Below are positions 1-5,945 of a stretch of DNA of 7,930 nt, piece by piece. The notes beneath the pieces were generated by a model, which saw only the letters and a list, made by a program, of their open reading frames with translations, did no database searches and had not been told where the DNA came from. The stretch comes from an uncultured Lachnospiraceae bacterium (lineage in GTDB: Bacteria; Bacillota; Clostridia; Lachnospirales; Lachnospiraceae): NCBI GenBank assembly GCA_910577445.1, contig CAJTMZ010000096.1, positions 7,952-15,881 of the forward strand, written 5' to 3'. The stretch's first letter is position 1; every line of letters begins with the position of its first letter. The translations under genes were made by a program, and so were the position numbers.

Positions 1-157
1 TATGGATTTCGCGAGTCTGACGCCTTTTTACAACGCCGATAATGTGGGAAAAGCGTTTCAGGATTTATACATGGGCGGCAGAACCCCCATGGAGGTGCTG
101 CAGAAGATTGACGAGGACAGAGCTTTGATGTTCGAGACAACGGCGGATAACGAATAA
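1..157 (+). CDS. C-terminal end of a sugar ABC transporter substrate-binding protein (5' truncated)
   Basis: The frame is open from base 2 to a TAA at 155-157 and gives about 51 residues with no upstream start in the window. The visible end (MDFASLTPFYNADNVGKAFQ, then LYMGGRTPMEVLQKIDEDRA near the stop) resembles the last helices of family 1 extracellular solute-binding lipoproteins: an 'F..LYMGG.TPEEVLQ.ID' pattern followed by a short charged tail. Two MalF/MalG-type permease genes follow directly, which is the standard order for a CUT1 sugar importer. Its job would be to capture a sugar or oligosaccharide outside the membrane and deliver it to the permeases. The substrate cannot be read from this fragment. 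Confidence 0.72.
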   Translation, partial: MDFASLTPFYNADNVGKAFQDLYMGGRTPMEVLQKIDEDRALMFETTADNE

Positions 158-169
158 AAAGTATGATGC

Positions 170-204
170 GGGCGGTTTGTCTGTAAAAGAAACAGAAGCC
201 GCCC
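170..204 (+). promoter_or_regulatory. Intercistronic stem-loop between binding-protein and permease genes
   Basis: GGGCGG at 170-175 pairs with CCGCCC at 199-204, and TCTGT at 180-184 pairs with ACAGA at 192-196. This leaves a small internal loop and a 7-nt A-rich apical loop. No T-run follows, so it is not a good intrinsic terminator. Hairpins in this position of sugar ABC operons commonly protect the binding-protein mRNA 3' end and lower permease expression; that role here is inference. Confidence 0.5.
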
Positions 205-225
205 GGCTTTACGGGAGGAGGTCTT

Positions 226-417
226 ATGTACCGAAAAAAAATATACAGTAAAGGATTTCTGGTACCGGCTCTTATACTCTACACGGCGCTTTTTGTAGTC
301 CCCTGCCTGATTTCTTTCGGATATTCGCTTACAAACTGGAATTCCATAAGCGCAAATATCAAATTTGTAGGAATGAACAATTTTAAAAGAATATTTTCAA
401 CATCTTCCCCAACATAA
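226..417 (+). pseudogene. MalF/UgpA-type sugar ABC permease, N-terminal fragment (gene broken by clpX sequence)
   Basis: The ATG at 226 follows a strong GGGAGGAGG site at 213-221. Residues 1-58 read as a normal MalF/UgpA-type N-terminus: a basic cytoplasmic start, a first membrane helix at about residues 12-34, then the family-typical 'S..NW......FVG..NF.RIFS' stretch. After Ser58 (bases 397-399) the sequence turns into antisense clpX, adds five unrelated codons and stops at TAA 415-417. The rest of the permease resumes in another frame at about 483. Together the two parts give about 269 residues, against roughly 290 expected, so about 20-25 residues (the stretch leading into transmembrane helix 2) are missing. 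On this sequence the gene cannot make a working permease. It may be intact in the organism if the join is an assembly error. Confidence 0.8.
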
Positions 418-488
418 CCTGCTTCTGTTAACGTAGTCGCATCTGCTATGGCAAATGGCACATTTAGGATTTTCGCCAACGTTTGAGC
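378..488 (-). other. clpX: Antisense fragment of clpX (AAA+ ATPase of ClpXP), about 37 codons
   Basis: Read on the minus strand from 488 to 378, this encodes AQTLAKILNVPFAIADATTL followed by TEAGYVGEDVENILLKL. That is the block just after Walker A in ClpX unfoldases and is almost invariant in Firmicutes. Homology stops on both sides: upstream the expected GSGKTLL is absent, and downstream the expected 'IQAAD' is replaced by unrelated residues. No other part of clpX is present, so this is a fragment and not a gene. Of the 34 codons from 479 down to 378, only 9 end in G or C, much lower than in neighbouring genes. This suggests a different source genome. The first 20 or so bases (about 380-399) are shared with the permease coding sequence. 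Confidence 0.9.
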
Positions 489-1118
489 AAAAGCCTGTTC
501 GGACTGATTCTGGCGCTGCTGTTAGATAATAATTTCAGAAGCCGGGAGCTTTTGCGGGGAATTTATTTTCTTCCTTTTGCCATATCGCCGCTGATTATCG
601 GAATCATTTTTACATCCGTGCTGCATCCACAATGGGGAATCCTCAATGTGATACTGCGGGCGGCAGGGCTGGATTTTCTGGCTAAAAACTGGCTGGTGGA
701 TAAGAGCATCGCCATGTTTTCGGTTATCGGTGTGGAAACCTGGCGGGAGGTAGGACTGAATATGGTGATTTTCCTGGCGGGGCTTCAGATGATAGACAGG
801 ACTTATTACGAAGCGGCGGAGATTGACGGAGCCGGCTTTGCAAGCAAGCTCCGTTACGTTATCTTACCCTTGCTTTCCTCTTCCATAGTGGTTAATACGA
901 TACTGAACCTGATTCACGGGCTCAGAGCGTTTGACATCATTTTTTCTCTGACGGGGGGAGGACCCGGGAACACTACGGAGGTTATATCCACTGCGGTATT
1001 CCGTACATATTCCGCAGGAGCCTACGGGCTGTCTACGGCGCTTAATGTTGTTGTGTTTCTTATTACCGCAGTTATTGCCATCAGTACGCTGAAGATTATT
1101 ACACCGAAGGAGGAGTAG
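483..1118 (+). CDS. MalF/UgpA-type sugar ABC permease, C-terminal part (5' end displaced)
   Basis: This is the remainder of the permease that begins at 226. The open frame starts after a stop at 465-467; TTG 483 is merely the first possible start and has no ribosome binding site, so it is probably not a true start. The 211 residues carry the hallmark features of a binding-protein-dependent transport inner membrane component: 'FGLILALLLDN..F' at the start, several membrane helices, the EAA loop at residues 109-130 (YEAAEIDGAGFASKLRYVIL, then P) that docks onto the ATPase, and the conserved LTGGGPGNTTEV segment at 157-168. It ends one base before the next permease start, so the two would be translated together. 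The protein would form half of the membrane channel of a CUT1 sugar importer. It lacks helix 1 and part of helix 2 as sequenced. Confidence 0.85.
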   Translation: MSKSLFGLILALLLDNNFRSRELLRGIYFLPFAISPLIIGIIFTSVLHPQWGILNVILRAAGLDFLAKNWLVDKSIAMFSVIGVETWREVGLNMVIFLAGLQMIDRTYYEAAEIDGAGFASKLRYVILPLLSSSIVVNTILNLIHGLRAFDIIFSLTGGGPGNTTEVISTAVFRTYSAGAYGLSTALNVVVFLITAVIAISTLKIITPKEE

Positions 1119-1119
1119 C

Positions 1120-1941
1120 GTGAACAGGAAAAAATGGCTGAAAATTTTAAGAATTATTATCTCCTGGTCTTTCGTAGGCGTGGTGCTGGTTCCTTTCGGG
1201 CTGGTGGTAATCAACTCGCTTAAGACAACTCAGGAGGCTGCCAGAATGAATATGAAGTGGCCGGAAACCTTTCATTTTGAAAATTATCTGGAGGTCATCG
1301 AGGAAGGGCATATGGTGCGCTCCTTTTTCAACAGTCTTTTTATCGCGCTTTTTTGCGTTATTATCGGCATTACGGCCAGCGCCATGGCGGCATATGTGAT
1401 TTCCCGCTATAAGTCAAAACTGAATCGGTTCTGCTTTTACTTCTTTTTTGTGGGACTGATTGCCCCGGTAAATTACGTGACAACGATTCGGGTGATGAAA
1501 TGGCTGCGTCTGATAAACAGTTACAGGGGAATGATTCTGCTGAACGCTGCGCTAGCGATTCCCTTTGCCGTTTTTCTGTTTCACGGCTTCATCATCACGG
1601 TGCCCAGAGAGATAGACGAGGCGGGCGTAATAGACGGATGCGGTCCGGCCAGTCTCTTTTTCAGGGTGGTGTTTCCGCTGCTGAAGCCGGTAACAATTAC
1701 GGCAGGCGTTTTGACGTTTATAAGCTGCTGGAACGATTTTATTACACCTCTGTATATTTTGAACGATACCAGAAAATGGGGAATGATTATTTCCGTTTAT
1801 AATTTCTGGGGGCTGTATACCAGCGAATGGAATCTGATTTGCGCAGTTATTGTACTGACGCTGGCGCCGATTATGATAGTTTATATTCTGGCTCAGAAAT
1901 ATATTATTGCCGGAATGACGGCAGGCTCGGTGAAAGGGTAA
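1120..1941 (+). CDS. MalG/UgpE-type carbohydrate ABC transporter permease
   Basis: This is the second membrane subunit of the sugar importer: 273 residues, the usual length for the family. The GTG start at 1120 is supported by AAGGAGGAG at 1107-1115 and by its one-base distance from the previous stop. It has a short basic N-terminus, a helix at about 12-34, a periplasm-facing 'SLKTTQEA......W P..F.F.NY' segment typical of MalG-like proteins, and further helices at about 68-95, 105-125, 138-160, 192-212 and 240-260. The EAA loop lies at about 164-190 (EIDEAGVIDGCGPASLFFRV, then VFPLLKP). The C-terminus QKYIIAGMTAGSVKG is the classic family ending. No ATPase gene follows, as in many Firmicutes where a shared MsmX/MsmK-type ATPase serves several importers; that is known of the family and only inferred here. 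The substrate is unknown. Confidence 0.93.
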   Translation: MNRKKWLKILRIIISWSFVGVVLVPFGLVVINSLKTTQEAARMNMKWPETFHFENYLEVIEEGHMVRSFFNSLFIALFCVIIGITASAMAAYVISRYKSKLNRFCFYFFFVGLIAPVNYVTTIRVMKWLRLINSYRGMILLNAALAIPFAVFLFHGFIITVPREIDEAGVIDGCGPASLFFRVVFPLLKPVTITAGVLTFISCWNDFITPLYILNDTRKWGMIISVYNFWGLYTSEWNLICAVIVLTLAPIMIVYILAQKYIIAGMTAGSVKG

Positions 1942-1950
1942 GCGGCGGAT

Positions 1951-1974
1951 AAAAAGCGAGCCATGCTGTTTTAA
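1951..1974. terminator. Possible weak bidirectional terminator between convergent genes
   Basis: Only 29 bp separate the two convergent stops. AAAAAGC at 1951-1957 can pair with GCTGTTTT at 1965-1972, with one bulged G. This gives a short A/T-flanked hairpin with T-rich sequence downstream on either strand. The stem core is only AGC/GCT, so it is weak. It is the only candidate in the gap. Confidence 0.25.
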
Positions 1975-4088
1975 AAAGTTTGTAAAATTTCCAGATTCCT
2001 GCACATACTTTTTACAGTATAACGGTAAACCAGATAATATATGGCGGCAAGAGCCGCAAGAATGAAAAAGCACCCCGAAAGGCTGGCGATTTCACTGTAT
2101 GTCAGTTTCCCGTCGTTGCCGACCATAATCAGTATATATAAAAGATATATCAGCGTCATGCCCACGGCAGCGGGGATTTTAAAGACAGGGCCTGCCTGCC
2201 CCCGGATTTCCTTCCGCAAAAAGGCGGGGGGCGCGCCGAGCCGCTTTAAATCGTCAAAAACATAGCGGTTGTTAAGGGCAATGGTCATGCAGCGGGTATA
2301 GCAGATAACCATGGCCGCCAGGGAGCATATAATGGCAATAAAGAGAAACATCATAAGGAATACGGAAAAGGTTTTGCTGAAATCTTCCTTATCAAGTATT
2401 CGGATTTTGGGCATATACTGCCAGTAGAGCCTGAAGTCGCTCTCGTCAGGCCGGGAAAAACTGATTTTTGTGGAGCTGTCGGTATCGACCCAGTAAACTT
2501 CTCCCTGCAGCCGGGCATAATATTTTTGCGCGCGGTCATAATAATCGGTTGTCTCGCACTCCGGGCCGAAGGAGTCAACCAGCGTATAAAAAAAGTCCTG
2601 GGCAAACTCATAACTGTCCTCTCCATCGATATTGAAAAAAGCGGCGCGGCCCATGAAATCCGGGGTAAGCCCCGATGAAATGTTCCGGTAATCCTCGTCG
2701 TTTAACACATAATATCCCATTCGGTCAGCAAGAAAGTCATAATGGACATATCCCGAAAAACGGGTGGAAAGAGTTTCAAAGGTAACCATATTGGTGAAGG
2801 TTTCGGCAGTTGCATTCAAAAAATAAAGCCCTGTCTCGTCGCTGTTGGAAACGGCCATATAGCAGCCCTTTTCCACGTGAATTTTTTCTCCGGAAACGGC
2901 TGCAAAATCATCCGCGGACAGGCATCTTGCCTCTTTTAGAAAGGGGATACGCTCGAGATGAAAAGAATTATCCTCATCCTCTATCCGGGTGATTCCGTCC
3001 ATGGCAAGGGAAATATAGGGAACAGACTGAAAATCCCTGAGGGAGATGCCGTATTTTTTCGCGAGAGCGGAAATTTCCTCTTTGCCGGGGATTTTCTGGT
3101 CCTGCCGGTAATGGTAATAATAGTCGTAGGGCCGGGAATTTATCTCCATCGTCCGTCCGATGCTCAGCGTGGGAAGATAAAAGATTCCGAAAGCGCCGCC
3201 TGCAATCAGCACGGCGATTACCAGGAGATTGTTTACGGTCTGTTTTCCCTGAAATTTCATCATGCTTTTCGCAATCAGATTTTTGTAGGGATGCTTTTTG
3301 CGGGAGTGCCAGCCGTGTACCACCGTATGGAGCATAATCATATAAAGCCCCGGAAATGCGGGCATGTACAGGAGCGCCTCAAGCCATGCCGGGGAATAGG
3401 CGCTGAACGCTTTCTGATAAAGACCGGGAGCCTTATATCCAAGAACGGCGCCGGTAAATACCAGCAAAATTCCCACAGGCCCGCACCATGGGCCGACTGC
3501 TTTTACCGGCTCGTTTCTGTGTTCCTCGTGCATGATATCCATGACGTCGGTACGCCTTAAGTACCGCCAGGCGTTCTGGCAGGAGCAGAATACCACGATT
3601 ACAAAGAACAGGGCGGATAAATACAGGCATTTAAAATCAAGCCTTAAAGCCATCTGGGAGCTGTCCGTGATAAAAAGGCGGAAGCTGTTCCATAATAACC
3701 ATAAAAAGGGAAAGCCGGCGAGTATTCCCGCAAGACCGGAGACGGAGCTTAAAAAGAGCACCTCACAAAGAAGGCCAGGAAGGAGCCGGCGGCGGCTTAT
3801 GCCAAGCGCCATGAGGGTCCCGAGCTGACGGGCTTTGTTTCTGAAAAAGAGTCCTGAAGCATATATGGTGAATACCACGCAGCCAAACAGCGCCAGTACG
3901 AAGATGGCGGTCATCTGCTTGCGGCTGTCGCCTCCTTCCGGAAACACGGTAAGTACGGTGGGGGAGTACATCATGGCGGAATAAGCCGTAATTAACAGCA
4001 GAGAAACGAAATGGCAGAACAGGTAAAGCCGGGCCTGTTTCGCGTCCGCTTTTAGCAGTTTTCTTTCCAGATTTTTCAAAGTCATCAT
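1971..4088 (-). CDS. FtsX-like (BceB/VraG-type) ABC transporter permease
   Basis: A 705-residue membrane protein. Hydrophobic segments lie at about 22-42, 58-82, 105-140 (two helices), 152-172, 203-220, 235-258 and 285-306. A large soluble region follows at about 307-572, then three helices at about 573-598, 638-657 and 668-690. This is the ten-helix plan with one big extracytoplasmic domain between helices 7 and 8 seen in BceB-type permeases, which handle cell-wall-active antimicrobial peptides or peptide-bound lipid intermediates. The first FtsX domain contains 'ARQLGTLMALGISRRRL' at about 86-102, the coupling region facing the ATPase; a matching 'FDDLKRLGAP' occurs at about 611-620. Its ATG lies 1 bp beyond the stop of the ATPase gene, and the last ATPase codons (AAAGGGGGG) serve as its ribosome binding site, so the pair is translationally coupled. 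The substrate is not readable. The extracytoplasmic domain has no motif I recognise. Confidence 0.88.
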   Translation of the reverse strand: MMTLKNLERKLLKADAKQARLYLFCHFVSLLLITAYSAMMYSPTVLTVFPEGGDSRKQMTAIFVLALFGCVVFTIYASGLFFRNKARQLGTLMALGISRRRLLPGLLCEVLFLSSVSGLAGILAGFPFLWLLWNSFRLFITDSSQMALRLDFKCLYLSALFFVIVVFCSCQNAWRYLRRTDVMDIMHEEHRNEPVKAVGPWCGPVGILLVFTGAVLGYKAPGLYQKAFSAYSPAWLEALLYMPAFPGLYMIMLHTVVHGWHSRKKHPYKNLIAKSMMKFQGKQTVNNLLVIAVLIAGGAFGIFYLPTLSIGRTMEINSRPYDYYYHYRQDQKIPGKEEISALAKKYGISLRDFQSVPYISLAMDGITRIEDEDNSFHLERIPFLKEARCLSADDFAAVSGEKIHVEKGCYMAVSNSDETGLYFLNATAETFTNMVTFETLSTRFSGYVHYDFLADRMGYYVLNDEDYRNISSGLTPDFMGRAAFFNIDGEDSYEFAQDFFYTLVDSFGPECETTDYYDRAQKYYARLQGEVYWVDTDSSTKISFSRPDESDFRLYWQYMPKIRILDKEDFSKTFSVFLMMFLFIAIICSLAAMVICYTRCMTIALNNRYVFDDLKRLGAPPAFLRKEIRGQAGPVFKIPAAVGMTLIYLLYILIMVGNDGKLTYSEIASLSGCFFILAALAAIYYLVYRYTVKSMCRNLEILQTF

Positions 4089-4089
4089 T

Positions 4090-4908
4090 TCACATCTTCC
4101 CCCCTTTCATGGCCGTGGGCGGTTTTATGCCTCCCGGGCCGCATTGTGTGGAATCTTCGTCGTTCATTTCCCGGATTGCTTTTAGCAGCCGGTCCCAAAA
4201 AGCGCCGCGTCCGTCTTCCCTGTGGCCGGGCTCTGCTTCTAAGGTATCGTAGACCATACCGTCCTTAAGGAGAATCACCCGGTCGCAGAAGGAGGCGGCA
4301 AAGCTGTCGTGGGTCACCATAAAGATGGAAGCGCCAAGGCTTTTTCTGGCCTCCTCGAAGGATTCGATGACGGTCCGGCTGGATTTGCTGTCAAGGTTTC
4401 CGGTGGGTTCGTCCGCGAGGATGAGGAGAGGTTTGTTTATCAGACTTCTGGCAACCGCGGTCCGCTGTTTTTCCCCGCCGGAGATATCCGCCGGGTACTT
4501 ATCGGCGATATGGGCAATGCCGAAAAGAGAAAGGAGACTGTCGGCCAGCTCTTCGGCGTCCTGTTCCACTTTTTCCTGAATGATTCTGGGAAGCAGAATA
4601 TTTTCCCGTACGGTCAGTCCGTCAAGAAGCATAAAGTCCTGAAAGACAAAACCCAGCTTTTCATTGCGCACTTTTGCAAGCGCCTTTTCGTCCATTCCTT
4701 TCAGCGTCTGACCGCCGAGGGAAATGGAGCCCTCCTCAAAGGGAATATAGCATGAGATGCAGTTGAGGAGCGTGCTTTTTCCGGAGCCGGAAGGCCCCAT
4801 AACGGCCACAAATTCCCGGTCCGCAACGGATAAATTAATGCCTTTGAGAACGGGAAAGGATTTGTTTCCGGTCCGGTAGGACTTGTGAAGATTTTTTACA
4901 TACAGCAT
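4090..4908 (-). CDS. ABC transporter ATP-binding protein (BceA/MacB/LolD type)
   Basis: A 272-residue cytoplasmic ATPase that would power the adjacent FtsX-like permease. All nucleotide-binding motifs are intact: Walker A GPSGSGKST at residues 38-46, Q-loop Gln90 (FVFQD), signature SGGEKQR at 143-149, Walker B LLILADEP at 161-168 with Glu167, a D-loop (NLDS) and switch His200 (VTHD). The start of SYRTGNKSFPVLKGINLSV is typical of the MacB/LolD/BceA branch. The last 45 or so residues (EAEPGHREDGRGAFWDRLLK onward) extend beyond the normal domain end at about 225; this tail is charged and of unknown role. The ATG at 4908 is preceded by AGAGGTG at 4920-4914. The gene is first in a two-gene minus-strand operon divergent from the two-component system. 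Confidence 0.95.
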   Translation of the reverse strand: MLYVKNLHKSYRTGNKSFPVLKGINLSVADREFVAVMGPSGSGKSTLLNCISCYIPFEEGSISLGGQTLKGMDEKALAKVRNEKLGFVFQDFMLLDGLTVRENILLPRIIQEKVEQDAEELADSLLSLFGIAHIADKYPADISGGEKQRTAVARSLINKPLLILADEPTGNLDSKSSRTVIESFEEARKSLGASIFMVTHDSFAASFCDRVILLKDGMVYDTLEAEPGHREDGRGAFWDRLLKAIREMNDEDSTQCGPGGIKPPTAMKGGKM

Positions 4909-4982
4909 ATTTTCACCTCTTGATTGTAATGTAACGCCGGTTCGCTCATGTATGGAAACTGACGCCCGTTTCGTTTAAGGTG

Positions 4983-4988
4983 AGTATA
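4983..4988 (-). promoter_or_regulatory. Candidate -10 element of the ABC transporter operon
   Basis: On the minus strand 4988-4983 reads TATACT, a 5/6 match to the sigma70 -10 box, with the expected transcript start near 4976 and a leader of about 68 nt. At the normal distance upstream (about 5011-5006, CTCCGG) there is no recognisable -35 box. This fits a promoter that needs an activator, such as the neighbouring LytTR regulator. Confidence 0.4.
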
Positions 4989-5002
4989 GCAGAAGAAAAG
5001 AA

Positions 5003-5039
5003 AGCCGGAGGAGGGGCCGTCATTTCCGGCTGGTTTTTT
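5003..5039. terminator. Stem-loop with T tracts on both sides in the divergent control region
   Basis: AGCCGGA at 5003-5009 pairs with TCCGGCT at 5025-5031 around a 15-nt loop. On the plus strand the stem is followed, after GG, by TTTTTT at 5034-5039; on the minus strand it is followed by TTCTTTTCTTCT. It could terminate stray transcripts in either direction. It lies upstream of both candidate promoters' coding sides, so it is not an ordinary gene-end terminator and more likely insulates the two divergent units. It overlaps the -35 position of the minus-strand promoter. Confidence 0.45.
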
Positions 5040-5067
5040 GTAATCTTTGGGGAGCGTATGCAGGGAA

Positions 5068-5102
5068 TGTAAAGTATGGCGGAGATTTTGTAAAGTTTGG
5101 CG
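5068..5102 (+). promoter_or_regulatory. LytTR-type operator: two 14-bp direct repeats with 21-bp period
   Basis: TGTAAAGTATGGCG at 5068-5081 and TGTAAAGTTTGGCG at 5089-5102 differ at one base and start exactly 21 bp apart, two helical turns. Their cores, AAAGTATGG (5071-5079) and AAAGTTTGG (5092-5100), match the published LytTR binding consensus [TA][AC][CA]GTTN[AG][TG] in 8 and 9 of 9 positions. The known arrangement of 9-bp sites with 12-bp spacing gives the same 21-bp period. The LytTR regulator gene starts 90 bp downstream, so it is the natural ligand. A poorer third copy lies at 5039-5052. Confidence 0.75.
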
Positions 5103-5133
5103 CGGCCGGGGCCTTTTCAGGAAGATGATAAGA

Positions 5134-5162
5134 TTGTCCGTGAGGGGAAATAATGGTAAGAT
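5134..5162 (+). promoter_or_regulatory. Candidate promoter of the two-component operon
   Basis: TTGTCC at 5134-5139 and TAAGAT at 5157-5162 are separated by 17 bp. Each matches the sigma70 consensus at 4 of 6 positions, and a TGG just before the -10 box makes it an extended -10. Transcription would start near 5169, about 24 nt ahead of the regulator ATG. The operator repeats end 31 bp upstream of the -35 box, compatible with autoregulation. Confidence 0.5.
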
Positions 5163-5192
5163 ATAAAAAAACGCAATGGAAATGAGGTAAAA

Positions 5193-5945
5193 ATGCTTCG
5201 GATTGGGATATGTGACGATGAAACGAAGGCAAGGGACGCTCTGCGTTTGGGTCTGGAAAAGATGCTTTGGGAGGAATCGGAGCAGATTGTCTATGAGTTT
5301 TCCACGGGGGAGGGAGCGGTCCGCTGGCTGAAAAAGCACCCCGGGGAAATCGACCTTCTGTTTCTCGACGTAGAGATGAAGGGGATTAGCGGAATGGAGG
5401 CCGCTGCGAAAATCCGGGAATTTGACAGGGGAATCAGCCTGGTCTTTGTGACGGGATACACGGATTACGTGTTTGACGGTTATAAGGTGAACGCTCTGGA
5501 CTATGTGGTAAAACCGGCGGGGACAAAGCGGCTCCTGGAAGTGCTTACACGGATGCGGAAAAAAATTTCAGACGACGGAAAGAGATATTTTTTCTTCAGG
5601 AACGGGGAAGGAACCTACCGGCTTCCCTATCCGGTTATTTCTTATTTTTACAGCGATAAGCGGAAGGTGAACGTGGTCTGCATAAGGGAAGGGGAATGCT
5701 TTACCTATTCCTTTTACGGAAAACTGGACCAGGTGGAGACGCAGCTTTCCGGGGCCTTTGTGCGGGTGCATCAGCGGTATCTGGTAAATCCCCGGCATGT
5801 AATCCGCGTCGGAAGCGAAAGCCTTACGGTGGAGGGTATGGATGATAAGGGCGCGCGTATCGTCAGCATCCCCATAAGCCGGGCCATGAAGGAGGGAGCT
5901 GCGGCGAAGCTGGCAAAAGCAATGCTGGAAGGAGAAGAACTGTGA
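5193..5945 (+). CDS. LytTR family response regulator (AgrA/LytR type)
   Basis: A 250-residue cytoplasmic transcription factor. Residues 1-122 form a receiver domain: acidic pocket Asp8-Asp9 (GICDDE), phosphoacceptor Asp59 (LLFLDVEM), switch Thr87 (FVTGYT) and Lys107 (DYVVKPAG) are all present, so it should be phosphorylatable. Residues about 133-245 form a LytTR DNA-binding domain, with the typical 'FVRVHQRYLVNPRHV' at about 189-203 and 'IPISRAMKEG' near the end. The ATG at 5193 has a modest GAGG site five bases upstream, and the receiver fold begins right at this start. It overlaps the kinase gene by 4 bp, so its partner is clear. Likely targets are its own operon and the divergent ABC operon through the repeats at 5068-5102. 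Confidence 0.95.
   Translation: MLRIGICDDETKARDALRLGLEKMLWEESEQIVYEFSTGEGAVRWLKKHPGEIDLLFLDVEMKGISGMEAAAKIREFDRGISLVFVTGYTDYVFDGYKVNALDYVVKPAGTKRLLEVLTRMRKKISDDGKRYFFFRNGEGTYRLPYPVISYFYSDKRKVNVVCIREGECFTYSFYGKLDQVETQLSGAFVRVHQRYLVNPRHVIRVGSESLTVEGMDDKGARIVSIPISRAMKEGAAAKLAKAMLEGEEL

Noticed and set aside
279..479. Minus-strand open frame of 66 codons as a real gene
   Set aside because: Only its first 34 codons are clpX-like and the remainder is the reverse of the permease. It has no ribosome binding site, and its TTG start is internal to clpX. It is a fragment, not a gene.
378..488. A functional antisense RNA against clpX carried in the permease mRNA
   Set aside because: The fragment's codon use suggests it does not come from the host clpX, so base pairing with host mRNA would be imperfect. 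No promoter or processing signal supports it.
2958..3560. 200-codon plus-strand open frame inside the FtsX-like permease gene
   Set aside because: It lies entirely antisense to a well-supported membrane protein gene, has no recognisable domain and no ribosome binding site of note. It is a shadow frame.
4946..5023. 25-codon minus-strand small open frame (start at 5023) that could encode a signal peptide
   Set aside because: The candidate -10 box and transcript start lie inside it, no ribosome binding site precedes it, and it has no secretion leader. It is unlikely to be translated.
4896..5339. 147-codon minus-strand open frame across the divergent control region
   Set aside because: It overlaps the starts of two well-supported genes and the operator repeats, and its composition is that of reversed non-coding and regulator sequence.
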